A stretch of 22,413 nucleotides of DNA from Chloroflexi bacterium RBG_16_51_16 (GTDB lineage Bacteria > Chloroflexota > Anaerolineae > Anaerolineales > Villigracilaceae): contig MGNL01000167.1 of the NCBI GenBank assembly GCA_001796785.1, positions 816 through 23,228 of the forward strand. The letters are read 5' to 3'. Below, one piece after another: positions 7,946 to 15,776 of the stretch. The position numbers were made by a program, and so were the translations under genes. The stretch's first letter is position 1. The number at the start of each line of letters is the position of its first letter. A model generated the notes under the pieces. The model saw only the letters and a list, made by a program, of their open reading frames with translations, was not told the DNA's origin and made no database searches.

Positions 7946-9388
7946 TTACGGAGGGATAGCCAGAAAGGCCTCGGCTCCGTAGTACTCGGTAGCGCAGTTT
8001 GAAACCCATTCGTCTGTATCTATTGAACGGATGAGATCGCGGGTATCGATCTCGTGCGTGTCGATCACCGGGACTTCAAGATTGGATTGACCTTCAGCCA
8101 CGGCATTTCTGATCATCGCATCCCGTTCGTCCCAGGCTTGGGATCGTAGAACGAACCCCGGATAACCGGTGAGGTTGATCGCAGTCATTCTGAGCGTGTA
8201 ATAACCAATCCCTATCATTACGAGCGAACATAAAGCCAAAGCAAATGTATTCCGCGCTGGGATTAATACCGATCCTAAAATGAAGAAAACGACCGCAATA
8301 CAAATGAATATGGTGAAGCGAGACAAGGATTGGGCGCGCGCATCCGGTTGGGTACCATAAAAATATGTCGTCGGCATTTGAATGGCGGTTATTAAAATGA
8401 AGGCTATCCCCAAGGTTAAGAAGATGCCCGTGGCGATCCTGGTTTTAGAAGACATGGTCCATGCGACCAAGTCGATATCAGCCAGACTAGGGAGGATGAG
8501 AAAAAATAATGCCAGAACCAGATGCGGAAGAGGCAGACTCTTTATGGAGTCAGCAATAAATGCAAGAGCGAATTCGGGAGCTTTCAATGGGATCAAATAA
8601 AATGGGATCGGGTTATCTGTGTGAACCCGATAACGGTCATTTGAGGGTGACAGGATCAGAGCCAACATGGAGATCAGGAGCAAGCCAACTACGAAAGAGA
8701 CTAATGGAAAAGCCTGTAAGGCCCATGCTTTTCCCTGTTTTCTAAAATAAAACGCTGCAATCCATAAGAGCGCAAATGCGGTAAGCATGTAAACACAGCC
8801 GATCTCCGACAATCCTCCACCGACCAGAGCAGGGAGTACAGCGGTAACATATATCCACCGACTGGATTGTTGACGGCTTGAATAGTAAAGGATCAACCCA
8901 AGGAGGACTAGGGTGACTATAATCGTGCCGGAATAATGGACACCTGCCCGCCAATATAGAATTTGAAAACGATGAGTTGAGAAGAATAACAAGAAATAGG
9001 TAAAGAAAGTGGCAATTAATAGCTTCACTGTCCAATGCATATCCAACCTGACTGGAGAGATGCTGATTATCAAGTACAACAATCCGACCAGGCAGGTGAT
9101 AATCAAAGCTGGCAAGAGTTGCGTACCAGCAAGACCGAAAATGTACAGGAATGCCGTGATCGCTGTAAGACCGTAGCGATTTGTGGAATATCCACGAATG
9201 GCATCCTCGCCAGTAAAGAAATAACCGTTCAAGGTTTGTGGGACACCAAGATGTTCCAGATCCCGTTCGTAGCACCAGTCATCGGACCAATAACGGTTGT
9301 AATATCCAAAAAACGCCATAATTACGAGTCCAATAACGATGGAGAGCAGAACAAGGCTTAGGGTGATAATCCCAAATATCTTAATCAT
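7946..9388 (-). CDS. Multi-spanning membrane protein of unknown function
   Basis: I do not recognise a specific family with certainty. The product has about ten to eleven strongly hydrophobic segments and a soluble C-terminal tail of about 75 residues. After the first helix comes YNRYWSDDWCYERDL; an acidic pair just after TM1, followed by a large multi-spanning body, is reminiscent of GT-C glycosyltransferases and of uncharacterised families such as DUF6056, so a lipid-linked sugar transferase is possible but unproven. Start choice: the frame is open to 9514, but that would overlap the DUF92 gene by over 120 bases. ATG 9388 forms a TGATG junction with the DUF92 stop codon and places TM1 directly at the N-terminus, so it is preferred (480 residues). 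It is followed by a 91-base gap before the mgsA start, with nothing recognisable in it. Confidence 0.75.
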   Translation of the reverse strand: MIKIFGIITLSLVLLSIVIGLVIMAFFGYYNRYWSDDWCYERDLEHLGVPQTLNGYFFTGEDAIRGYSTNRYGLTAITAFLYIFGLAGTQLLPALIITCLVGLLYLIISISPVRLDMHWTVKLLIATFFTYFLLFFSTHRFQILYWRAGVHYSGTIIVTLVLLGLILYYSSRQQSSRWIYVTAVLPALVGGGLSEIGCVYMLTAFALLWIAAFYFRKQGKAWALQAFPLVSFVVGLLLISMLALILSPSNDRYRVHTDNPIPFYLIPLKAPEFALAFIADSIKSLPLPHLVLALFFLILPSLADIDLVAWTMSSKTRIATGIFLTLGIAFILITAIQMPTTYFYGTQPDARAQSLSRFTIFICIAVVFFILGSVLIPARNTFALALCSLVMIGIGYYTLRMTAINLTGYPGFVLRSQAWDERDAMIRNAVAEGQSNLEVPVIDTHEIDTRDLIRSIDTDEWVSNCATEYYGAEAFLAIPP

Positions 9389-10197
9389 CAAAACCCATTC
9401 GTGAATGACAACCAGGGGAGAATTATGATCAAACCAGAAGCGCTTGCCAGTAAATTCACCCAGTCGTTGTTCAGCCATTTCAAACCGCGGATGTGTTTGG
9501 TCGTTGTTCCGCAACTGTGTTTGGGGTGCTTTTCGGTCTGCTTCTTATCTACGGGGCAATAAAACATAGCCTGGACAGAGGCTCCCAATATTGAATCAAA
9601 CATGGAGGCTGCAAAACCTGCAAGTGTGATCGGTAGGAATAAGTTCCAATCCAGGCCGGAGGGTGACAGAAGGGCTCCTTCCAGACCTATCAGCGCGGAT
9701 CCGAAGAATGCAGCAGAAGTTCCCACAGAGGACACACCGCCCGACGTACCTTTCTCAACCGAAACTGCCAGGTTGGTAATCAACCGAGGTCGACTGGAGC
9801 TCAGCCCACCAAGCTCGGTGGCCCAGGTATCCGCATTAACCGCAGCAAGTGCGGTCGCGAAACACACCCAAGCCAGATCACCATCGAACAGGGTTCCCTG
9901 GGATAACACGAAAAACGCGGCAACCAGGCCATTTCCCAACACCTGTCCCGCATCTCTTTGACCACCCTTTGCATAAAAATCCTCGCTGCCCGAGTTTCTG
10001 TTCTTGTAAATCCTCGTCAGGGCTGAAGAGGAGATGAAGAAGGTCAGCAATAGAATTGCCCACTGCCAACCACCTATACCAAAAATAATTGTACCGATCG
10101 CTATTGCAGCGATCGCGCCGGATCCGGTTAAGCTTCGTAGCCTGAACGCGACGTACGCAATCAGGACTGCGGTGAAAAATCCAATGAACAATTGCAT
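9388..10197 (-). CDS. DUF92 family integral membrane protein
   Basis: The 269-residue protein matches the DUF92 (TIGR00297) family of small integral membrane proteins. Typical features are the opening LRSLTGSGAIAAIAIGT, the GGWQWAILLLTFFISSSALT segment, GQRDAGQVLGNG, NADTWATELG, SSVGTSAAFFGS and SMFDSILGASVQ. Plant relatives include VTE6, a phytyl-phosphate kinase, so a prenyl-phosphate or prenol kinase activity is conceivable; whether the bacterial proteins share it is not established to my knowledge. Five to seven membrane helices are visible. A cysteine/histidine/lysine-rich loop near residues 210-235 precedes the last helix and is common in the family. ATG 10197 has only a weak ribosome binding site. 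The stop codon overlaps the next start as TGATG, indicating translational coupling to the downstream membrane protein. Confidence 0.87.
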   Translation of the reverse strand: MQLFIGFFTAVLIAYVAFRLRSLTGSGAIAAIAIGTIIFGIGGWQWAILLLTFFISSSALTRIYKNRNSGSEDFYAKGGQRDAGQVLGNGLVAAFFVLSQGTLFDGDLAWVCFATALAAVNADTWATELGGLSSSRPRLITNLAVSVEKGTSGGVSSVGTSAAFFGSALIGLEGALLSPSGLDWNLFLPITLAGFAASMFDSILGASVQAMFYCPVDKKQTEKHPKHSCGTTTKHIRGLKWLNNDWVNLLASASGLIIILPWLSFTNGF

Positions 10198-10256
10198 CGT
10201 TTATCTATCGAACGATCCATTTCAGCGTTCGTGAAATCAATCCGGTTTATTGGAAA

Positions 10257-11174
10257 TCAGACCGGTGTTGTGACTGTGAAGAAGGCGGCGATCAGGAATA
10301 AAAGCACCATCAGCGAGCCTGAGACCCATACGATGTAAGCCAGCGGTCGTTCTCGATCCCAGCGGAATAGGTATAAGCCGGTCAACCAGCCCGCCAGAAA
10401 CAAGAAGAGGCTCGCCAACGGAAGCAGAATCAATTGAGTAGAGGGCACGCTTTCAATCCCCGCCCGGGAAGGTTGGGATCCAAGTGCCACGCGGCTAATG
10501 GCGGGGATAAGCAGGGTAACCCACACGAACATACCCAGGATCAACAAAGCCCCGCTAAGCCATAAGAATCGGATGAGTCCCCGATCCCATGCCTGGGATA
10601 TGAGGAACGAGGGATAAACCGATTTTGGTATGACAGGTGTCAGGCTTCCTAATTCATTTGCACGTGCGAACGTCTGTAACAGTAAGCCGGGATCCGATGG
10701 TGATAGGGCGAAGATGCGTTTCGAGGTTGCGACCAGAACGAGTCGTTCGGGATCAGAAGCCAGATATTCAACCCCTCCGAGATCCTCATGTTTTGTCATC
10801 CCGGTAATTGAGCCAGTAATGTAAAGCAACGGTAGTTTTACCGGGTGGGTAAGATCTGAAGCCGGCCGCATCCACTCAATATCTGATAGAGGTATCTCCT
10901 CCATCCGCAATCCCCATTGGATGGAAAGGTGATTGCGATCGATTATGTAATTTGCACGTTGAAGAGAATATGCGCGATACCCGATGAATGGCAGCGGAAG
11001 GATGGGAAGGATTGCCGCCAGGAACGAGAAAAGGAAATCCCTTCCAGCCTCCACGCGGGTGAGATAGTAGAAGCCGGTTATCGAAACGATCGATAAAACC
11101 AAGATCAAAGAGATGTGGATCGCTAACCCACGTCGTTTAGGAGGTGGAAATTGGTGCGTTTTCAAATTTTCCAT
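10257..11174 (-). CDS. Membrane protein with bacterial PH-like domain
   Basis: Two N-terminal helices (about residues 17-37 and 47-66) precede a soluble bacterial pleckstrin-homology-like domain. The strands YIIDRNHLSIQWGLRMEEI and SDIEWMRPASDL, then VEYLASDPERLVLVAT and RIFALSPSDPGLLLQ, give the usual order in which a turn of the type P-x-D precedes the C-terminal helix. Three further helices follow (about 200-222, 243-267 and 277-300). PH-like proteins of this build are common in Gram-positive bacteria and Chloroflexota, and their function is unknown. ATG 11174 has a weak AGG about eight bases upstream. The gene lies 59 bases upstream of the DUF92 gene on the same strand and 52 bases after the aminotransferase gene, so it could belong to one transcript. 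No enzymatic motif is seen. Confidence 0.72.
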   Translation of the reverse strand: MENLKTHQFPPPKRRGLAIHISLILVLSIVSITGFYYLTRVEAGRDFLFSFLAAILPILPLPFIGYRAYSLQRANYIIDRNHLSIQWGLRMEEIPLSDIEWMRPASDLTHPVKLPLLYITGSITGMTKHEDLGGVEYLASDPERLVLVATSKRIFALSPSDPGLLLQTFARANELGSLTPVIPKSVYPSFLISQAWDRGLIRFLWLSGALLILGMFVWVTLLIPAISRVALGSQPSRAGIESVPSTQLILLPLASLFLFLAGWLTGLYLFRWDRERPLAYIVWVSGSLMVLLFLIAAFFTVTTPV

Positions 11175-11226
11175 CTAATGCCTGGTTTACTAAATGACGA
11201 TCCGGAGATATGTTTTAAACTCCGTT

Positions 11227-12441
11227 TCAATGCGAATCCTTGAGCTCCTCCCGGATGACTGAGCATACATAATCCACCTGGAGTTCGGTCATGATTCCTG
11301 AGAAGGGCAGAGCGAGGCCGCATCGACCGATCTCTTCTGTAACTGGATAATCACCTTCCCGATAACCAAATCTTTCAACCATATACGGCTGCAGATGAAT
11401 GGGAAGAAAGTAAGGTCGCACGGGTACGCCGTGTGCTTCCAGATTTCGAGCGAGCGCATCTCGATCTATTGCAGGATCAAGTTGCACTACATAAACGAAC
11501 CAGGACATGCGCGTAGTCTCCGGTGAAACGAATGGCGAGCGTACTCTTGCTGTTTGGGACAGGCGCTCGGTGTACCAGGCTGCCACTTTTTGCCGGTTGC
11601 TGACCAGCTCATCCAACCGCTGCATCTGAGCTGCGCCCAGGGCTGCTGACATCTCATCGATCCGGTAGTTATATCCAAGGTGCGTATGTTGAAGCCAGGT
11701 ATCTCCAGGTGAACGTCCCTGGTTGCGGAGCGCCCGAATGTAGTCGGCGAGATCATCACGCGAAGTGATGATCACACCTCCTTCACCGGTTGTGATCTGT
11801 TTGTTAGGATAAAAAGCGAATACACCGAGTTCTCCAAATGTACCCGCAGGTTTGTGTTTATAGGTAGACCCGAGAGCCTCGCACGAATCTTCGATAATCG
11901 TCAGCTCATGCGCCTTGGCCATGGCTTGGATAACCTCATAATCCGCGGGTTGACCGAAAACATCAACGGGCAGGAGGGCTTTCAAGTCTCGCTTGTGTTC
12001 CGCTCCTTTTCGCGGTATCCACCTCTGCACTTTTTTTCCACCCTGTATTAGATCATGGATGGCTTCCTCCATGAGTGCAGGATCAAGGTTGCCTGTATCT
12101 TTATCAATATCAACAAATACCGGAATTGCGTTTTCATAGAGGAGCACATTGCTGGATGCTACGAAGGAGAAAGGTGTAGTAATGACTAGATCACCAGTGT
12201 GGATTCCTGCAGCACGGACACACAGGTGCAACCCCGCAGTGCCTGAACTTACCGCAATGGCATGCTTAGCCGCGGTCAATTTTTGGAAGGCCTGCTCGAA
12301 CGCGACGGTTTTATCACCTTGACTAAGCTCGGATGTACGGAGGACATCCATGACAGCCTGGCGATCCACCTCATTCAGATCGGGGGATGACATCGGGATA
12401 TACATGTGCTTGGTGGTCAAATTTGAATTAAGTCGGTACAT
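11227..12441 (-). CDS. DegT/DnrJ/EryC1/StrS family sugar aminotransferase
   Basis: These PLP enzymes transaminate keto sugars bound to nucleotides and make amino sugars for surface polysaccharides or secondary metabolites. Visible motifs are SSGTAGLHL (65-73), which binds the cofactor phosphate, TTPFSFVASSNV (88-99), EDSCEALGS (184-192) with D185 next to the PLP ring, and FYPNKQITTGEGG (210-222) with K214 as the Schiff-base lysine. The C-terminal part keeps LGYNYRIDEMSAALG, which is typical of the family. An insertion of about 20 basic residues (about 134-154) sits between core strands. ATG 12441 has no ribosome binding site; the in-frame ATG 12405 (MYIPMSSPD) is a good alternative and gives a more usual N-terminus. 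The upstream neighbour is a ProRS-like gene, so the sugar context comes from the distant epimerase and thymidylyltransferase. Substrate not predictable. Confidence 0.9.
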   Translation of the reverse strand: MYRLNSNLTTKHMYIPMSSPDLNEVDRQAVMDVLRTSELSQGDKTVAFEQAFQKLTAAKHAIAVSSGTAGLHLCVRAAGIHTGDLVITTPFSFVASSNVLLYENAIPVFVDIDKDTGNLDPALMEEAIHDLIQGGKKVQRWIPRKGAEHKRDLKALLPVDVFGQPADYEVIQAMAKAHELTIIEDSCEALGSTYKHKPAGTFGELGVFAFYPNKQITTGEGGVIITSRDDLADYIRALRNQGRSPGDTWLQHTHLGYNYRIDEMSAALGAAQMQRLDELVSNRQKVAAWYTERLSQTARVRSPFVSPETTRMSWFVYVVQLDPAIDRDALARNLEAHGVPVRPYFLPIHLQPYMVERFGYREGDYPVTEEIGRCGLALPFSGIMTELQVDYVCSVIREELKDSH

Positions 12442-12472
12442 CAGAAAAATTTTTGATTATTGCAGGATTTAT

Positions 12473-13702
12473 TCATCCCGTGATCCGGTTGATCCAATCC
12501 CAAAAAGAATCTCGAGATCTCGTATCTCCCAGCTTCTCGATATCCACCAGATGAGTCTGATTTGTAATACGAGGTTTCAATTCTACCATCCCGTTCTTAA
12601 GGTTACGATCACCCACGGTGATGCGCAGAGGCGAACCAATCAGATCGGCATCATTGAATTTAACGCCCGCACGCTCATCCCGGTCGTCAAAGAGAACTGG
12701 AATATCCCTGGCAACAAACTCCCGGTATAAGCTTTCCGTGATAGCTTTGGTATCCAACTCCTTGGAAGGGAGGTGCATCAGATATGCGTCAAAAGGAGAG
12801 AGCTTTCTTGGCAGGCAAAGACCCTTGTCATCATGATAAATATCTGCGAGAACGAAGAGTAAATTCCCGAGCTCAATTGACTTTCGCGTAGCCATTAATA
12901 AAGCATTGCCGGATTTCAATGGTTGACCACACCGAATGCACGGATATCCACATTCAGCCTTGCTGAGGTCCAAGATCCGCTCAGCAGCATAATCGCGTGA
13001 ATAGTTGGAATTCCGATAATGGAAACCTGGTTTATTCGCACCTGCGACAAGGTTGTATGATTTTGGGATAAGATCATCCACCCAAACCGTTACATTGTTT
13101 AATCCGATTGGAGAGGCATAGCCAGGCTGAGCGCCAGCTTTTTGTATCTCCTCTGGTGTTGCGAGACGAAAATCGCCGAGGGCTTTCTTTAATTTTGATT
13201 CACTAAGCTGCATATCGCCGCGTATTACGACGAAAACGAACTGGTCCGATCCAACTTTGACGAACATCATGGCTTTGGAGGTCTTGGATCCTGGTATGTG
13301 CAGATACTCAGCCAGCGAATCAATCGTGCTACAACCCGGTGTTGAAACCTCCTCCAGAGGGAGCTTACTTTCCTCATCCGGATCCATTTTATTGAAGGTG
13401 GCTTGTTCAGCTCTGTCACCGTAGCGGCAGGAAGGGCAGAAAATTAATTCAACATCACCTAAAGAGCTAATGGAAAAAGTTTCTTCATGATCCTGATAAA
13501 TCTCCAATCCCAATCCTTGAAGAAATGAAGTCTCGGAATTTGCCGCCAGCATCTTTAAATTTTCAACCGTTATGGAGCCCAACGGGGTTAGAGAGTTATC
13601 TCGATTGATATAGCCAGCCCGCATGAGAAATGCCTGCCCAATAGTCCTGGCAATATTCGGAGACTGGCGCAACGTGATGATCGCTAGTTCGCTGTATTTC
13701 AT
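12473..13702 (-). CDS. Prolyl-tRNA synthetase-like protein lacking the aminoacylation core
   Basis: The 409-residue protein is built from parts of bacterial ProRS. Residues 4-51 resemble its extreme N-terminus. The sequence then jumps, without class II motifs 1 and 2, to a pair of cysteines (C89, C92) and a YbaK/INS-type deacylase domain (about 120-245) containing SKTSKAMMFV, in which K143 probably matches the editing lysine, and RGDMQLSESKLKKALG. A second cysteine pair (C255, C258) follows, then KSIELGNLLF in place of the normal GIEVGHIF. The segment that should hold motif 3 (GIGVTR) is missing, and the frame goes straight into a normal anticodon-binding domain with LFDDRDERAGVKFNDADLIGSP (337-358). 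It cannot make prolyl-AMP. A trans-editing factor for mischarged tRNA-Pro is the simplest idea. No break in the frame suggests decay. Confidence 0.85.
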   Translation of the reverse strand: MKYSELAIITLRQSPNIARTIGQAFLMRAGYINRDNSLTPLGSITVENLKMLAANSETSFLQGLGLEIYQDHEETFSISSLGDVELIFCPSCRYGDRAEQATFNKMDPDEESKLPLEEVSTPGCSTIDSLAEYLHIPGSKTSKAMMFVKVGSDQFVFVVIRGDMQLSESKLKKALGDFRLATPEEIQKAGAQPGYASPIGLNNVTVWVDDLIPKSYNLVAGANKPGFHYRNSNYSRDYAAERILDLSKAECGYPCIRCGQPLKSGNALLMATRKSIELGNLLFVLADIYHDDKGLCLPRKLSPFDAYLMHLPSKELDTKAITESLYREFVARDIPVLFDDRDERAGVKFNDADLIGSPLRITVGDRNLKNGMVELKPRITNQTHLVDIEKLGDTRSRDSFWDWINRITG

Positions 13703-13760
13703 GCTTTGTATATATGACCCATCGGAACCGAACCTTTTGGGTCCTGTTTGTGGAGAGGGA

Positions 13761-14285
13761 TTATGTTGTGTTTTGCTTCTTGCTGACTAAAGTTGTCGCG
13801 CCACCGGAATTATTGTCCGTGCCTTCGATGGGCAGGTCATTTTGAGATATCGATTCGGTGCCGGAGGTATCCATGGGTGCAGTTTCCGGTACAGGACCGA
13901 ACTCCAAATCAACCTTGTCTTCCATGCGAATTTGACCTCGAAGAAACGCGCCTTCCTCAGTGACAAAGGCGGTTGTGACCACGTCACCCCATACCCGGCC
14001 CGTAGCCCTGATCTCCAGTTTTTGCGTGGTTATATTTCCCCTCACCGCACCGGCCACAATCACTATGTTCGCACGGACATCCTGGCAAGTCACCCTGCCA
14101 GTCTCACCCACTACCAGCATGCCGCGCAATGCGATCTCACCTTCGAAGGCTCCTTCAATCCGAATTCCGCCAGACCCGTTGATCGAACCATGCCAGATCA
14201 CACCTGGCCCAAGCACGGATGTGATCCGTTCGACAGCCTGGACCGGTTGAGAATCATCTGGGGTCGTTGGATTGCGCTTGAACAT
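13761..14285 (-). CDS. Bactofilin (polymer-forming cytoskeletal protein)
   Basis: Bactofilins assemble into filaments without nucleotide and organise cell shape, stalks or envelope enzymes at the membrane. The core (about residues 20-130) has the repetitive short beta strands of a right-handed beta helix, with GPGVIWHGSINGSGGIRI, GAFEGEI, LVVGETGRV, GAVRGNI and GRVWGDV, the glycine spacing expected for the family. A short N-terminal tail and a disordered acidic, serine/threonine-rich C-terminal tail (about 135-174) flank it. The length of 174 residues is usual. ATG 14285 has no clear ribosome binding site. The gene lies downstream of a hairpin terminator that closes fabI, so it probably has its own promoter in the 88-base gap, although none is obvious. 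The next gene begins 58 bases later. Confidence 0.9.
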   Translation of the reverse strand: MFKRNPTTPDDSQPVQAVERITSVLGPGVIWHGSINGSGGIRIEGAFEGEIALRGMLVVGETGRVTCQDVRANIVIVAGAVRGNITTQKLEIRATGRVWGDVVTTAFVTEEGAFLRGQIRMEDKVDLEFGPVPETAPMDTSGTESISQNDLPIEGTDNNSGGATTLVSKKQNTT

Positions 14286-14315
14286 TTACGATCAGGGTTG
14301 TGAATGGTTCGAATT

Positions 14316-14339
14316 AATAAGGCGCCACAGCGCCTTATT
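14316..14339 (-). terminator. Hairpin terminator after fabI
   Basis: A perfect 10-base-pair stem (AATAAGGCGC and GCGCCTTATT) with a four-base loop lies between the fabI stop (14374) and the bactofilin start (14285). The A/T-rich stem ends give a run of T-rich bases on either strand, more on the + strand. Acting on the - strand transcripts it would end the fabI transcript. The T tract is short on that strand, so strength is uncertain. Confidence 0.65.
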
Positions 14340-14373
14340 TTATCATTTCCAGTCCTCTGTCGTTCAGAGAACC

Positions 14374-15168
14374 TTATTCTGCATTTTCATCCGGTTTGAT
14401 TTGGACGCCAACGATATTGAAACCGGAGTCAACATATAAGGTCTCACCGGTAATCCGGGTGGACAGATCGGACGCCAGAAACACCGCGGCATTGCCTACA
14501 TCATCGATAGTGATATTTTCCCGCATAGGCGACATGTCCGCAAAATGTTTATACATATCCCTAAATCCTCCAACGCCGGCAGCAGCCAGGGTACGAATGG
14601 GTCCGGCCGAAATGGCATTCACTCGTATCTTGGATGGCCCAAAATCATAGGCCAGATAGCGAGTCGATGCTTCGAGGGCGGCTTTGGCAACTCCCATTAC
14701 ATTATAGTGAGGAGCAACTTTCACCGATCCATAATAGGTCATACAGATCAGGGAGGCACCGTGATTCAGGATCGGTTGAAAACATTTGGCGAGCGCAATA
14801 AACGAATAAACGCTGATATCGAGAGCATTCTTGAATCCCTCACGGGTCGTGTTATAAAATGGTCCGGTGAGTTCTTCCCTGCCTGCGAATGCAATAGAAT
14901 GGACCAGGATATCGATCCCTCCAAAAGCTTGTTTCGTTTTTTCAACCACCTGGGTGATGTTTTCATCACGGGTTACGTCACATTCCTCCACGAATTTACA
15001 GCCAATTTTATCTGCCAGAGGCATGACCCGTTTTTCGAGCGCAGCGCCGGCATAACTTAATCCGATTTGGGCGCCTTCACGATGCAATGCCTGGGTGATG
15101 CCCCACGCGATGGACCGTTCGTTTGCTATACCAAAGATAAAAGCGTTCTTATTATTCAATAGTCCCAT
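14374..15168 (-). CDS. fabI: Enoyl-[acyl-carrier-protein] reductase (NADH), FabI type
   Basis: FabI performs the last reduction of each cycle of type II fatty acid synthesis in the cytoplasm. The 264-residue protein belongs to the atypical SDR branch: the cofactor loop is GIANERSIAWG (13-23), and the active site has Y145 and the pair Y155/K162 in the Y-x6-K spacing that distinguishes FabI from classical SDRs. SAGPIRTLAA (about 187-196) and GETLYVDSGFNIVG (about 240-253) are also diagnostic. ATG 15168 has a strong AGGAG ribosome binding site six bases upstream. The gene follows the DNA glycosylase gene by 30 bases and is closed by a hairpin terminator, so the transcript probably starts upstream of the epimerase gene. 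The residues at the triclosan-binding pocket look normal, but I cannot judge inhibitor sensitivity. Confidence 0.96.
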   Translation of the reverse strand: MGLLNNKNAFIFGIANERSIAWGITQALHREGAQIGLSYAGAALEKRVMPLADKIGCKFVEECDVTRDENITQVVEKTKQAFGGIDILVHSIAFAGREELTGPFYNTTREGFKNALDISVYSFIALAKCFQPILNHGASLICMTYYGSVKVAPHYNVMGVAKAALEASTRYLAYDFGPSKIRVNAISAGPIRTLAAAGVGGFRDMYKHFADMSPMRENITIDDVGNAAVFLASDLSTRITGETLYVDSGFNIVGVQIKPDENAE

Positions 15169-15198
15169 GAGAGCTCCTCTAAATAAATCACCAGGTTT

Positions 15199-15771
15199 CT
15201 ATATTTGAATCCTGGCAAGAAAACGCCAGGGTTTGGATTTCCAAGGTTCAGGCACATTATTTAAACCCACCCTTGGCCCTACCGTAACGGATGAATTTGG
15301 CACGCCGATCCCCTCTTCGATCCATAATCCCCCCGTACGGGTCGCCAGATCCTTGCCATTATCCTCGCCCGAAATTCCCAACGCCTGGGTTAATTTCCCC
15401 GGCCCAAAGGTATCCCGTCCTTTCCTACGACGGGTGATTACCTTGATCCCCTCCACAGGTTGAATAGCCCTGATCAGCACGGCTGCCGGGAAGCCTTCTT
15501 TTTCCGTGACAGCGTTTAGCATCCAATGATTTCCATAAGTAAAGTAAACGTACGCATGACCGGGCGGACCAAACATGATTCGGGTGCGGGGTGTCAATCC
15601 AGCTTTGGCATGGCAGCCTAGATCTGTTTCTCCAATATAGGCTTCAGCTTCCAGGATTACTCCGACAAGCCTGGTTTCGTTCAATACCCGAACGAGTCGG
15701 GCGCCGATCAATTCCCTGGCAACCGTCAAGGTTGGGCGATCATAAAAAGCGGGCGGCAACGTTTTTGCCAA
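15199..15771 (-). CDS. DNA-3-methyladenine glycosylase, AAG/MPG family
   Basis: This 190-residue enzyme excises alkylated purines such as 3-methyladenine and hypoxanthine from DNA. It belongs to the AAG (MPG) family rather than the AlkA or Tag groups. Diagnostic stretches are FYDRPTLTVARELIG, ILEAEAYIGETDLGCHA, where the first glutamate of EAEAY fits the catalytic acid, RTRIMFGPPGHAYVYFTYG, which contains the base-flipping wedge region, AVLIRAIQP and GPGKLTQALGI. The start is TTG 15771, five bases after the epimerase stop, with AGGAG about nine bases upstream inside the end of the epimerase gene. Coupled translation with that gene is likely. There is no functional link between the two products that I can see; the arrangement looks like a housekeeping operon. 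Confidence 0.93.
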   Translation of the reverse strand: MAKTLPPAFYDRPTLTVARELIGARLVRVLNETRLVGVILEAEAYIGETDLGCHAKAGLTPRTRIMFGPPGHAYVYFTYGNHWMLNAVTEKEGFPAAVLIRAIQPVEGIKVITRRRKGRDTFGPGKLTQALGISGEDNGKDLATRTGGLWIEEGIGVPNSSVTVGPRVGLNNVPEPWKSKPWRFLARIQI

Positions 15772-15776
15772 GCAGC

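Noticed and set aside
8742..9275. A 177-codon open frame on the - strand inside the membrane protein gene
   Set aside because: It is an out-of-frame shadow of the multi-spanning membrane protein; its translation has low-complexity cysteine/serine-rich character and no recognisable family.
12473..13702. The ProRS-like gene as a pseudogene or the main prolyl-tRNA synthetase
   Set aside because: The frame is intact, junctions between domains are clean and cysteine pairs are kept, which argues against decay; missing motifs 1 to 3 rule out a working synthetase.
14305..14316. GGTTCGAATT as the T arm of a tRNA
   Set aside because: No matching five-base stem, anticodon arm or acceptor stem surrounds it; the following dyad is better explained as a terminator.
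13842..15060. Antisense open frames of 153 and 171 codons opposite bactofilin and fabI
   Set aside because: Both lie opposite well-supported genes, span non-conserved residues and have no ribosome binding site or family signature.
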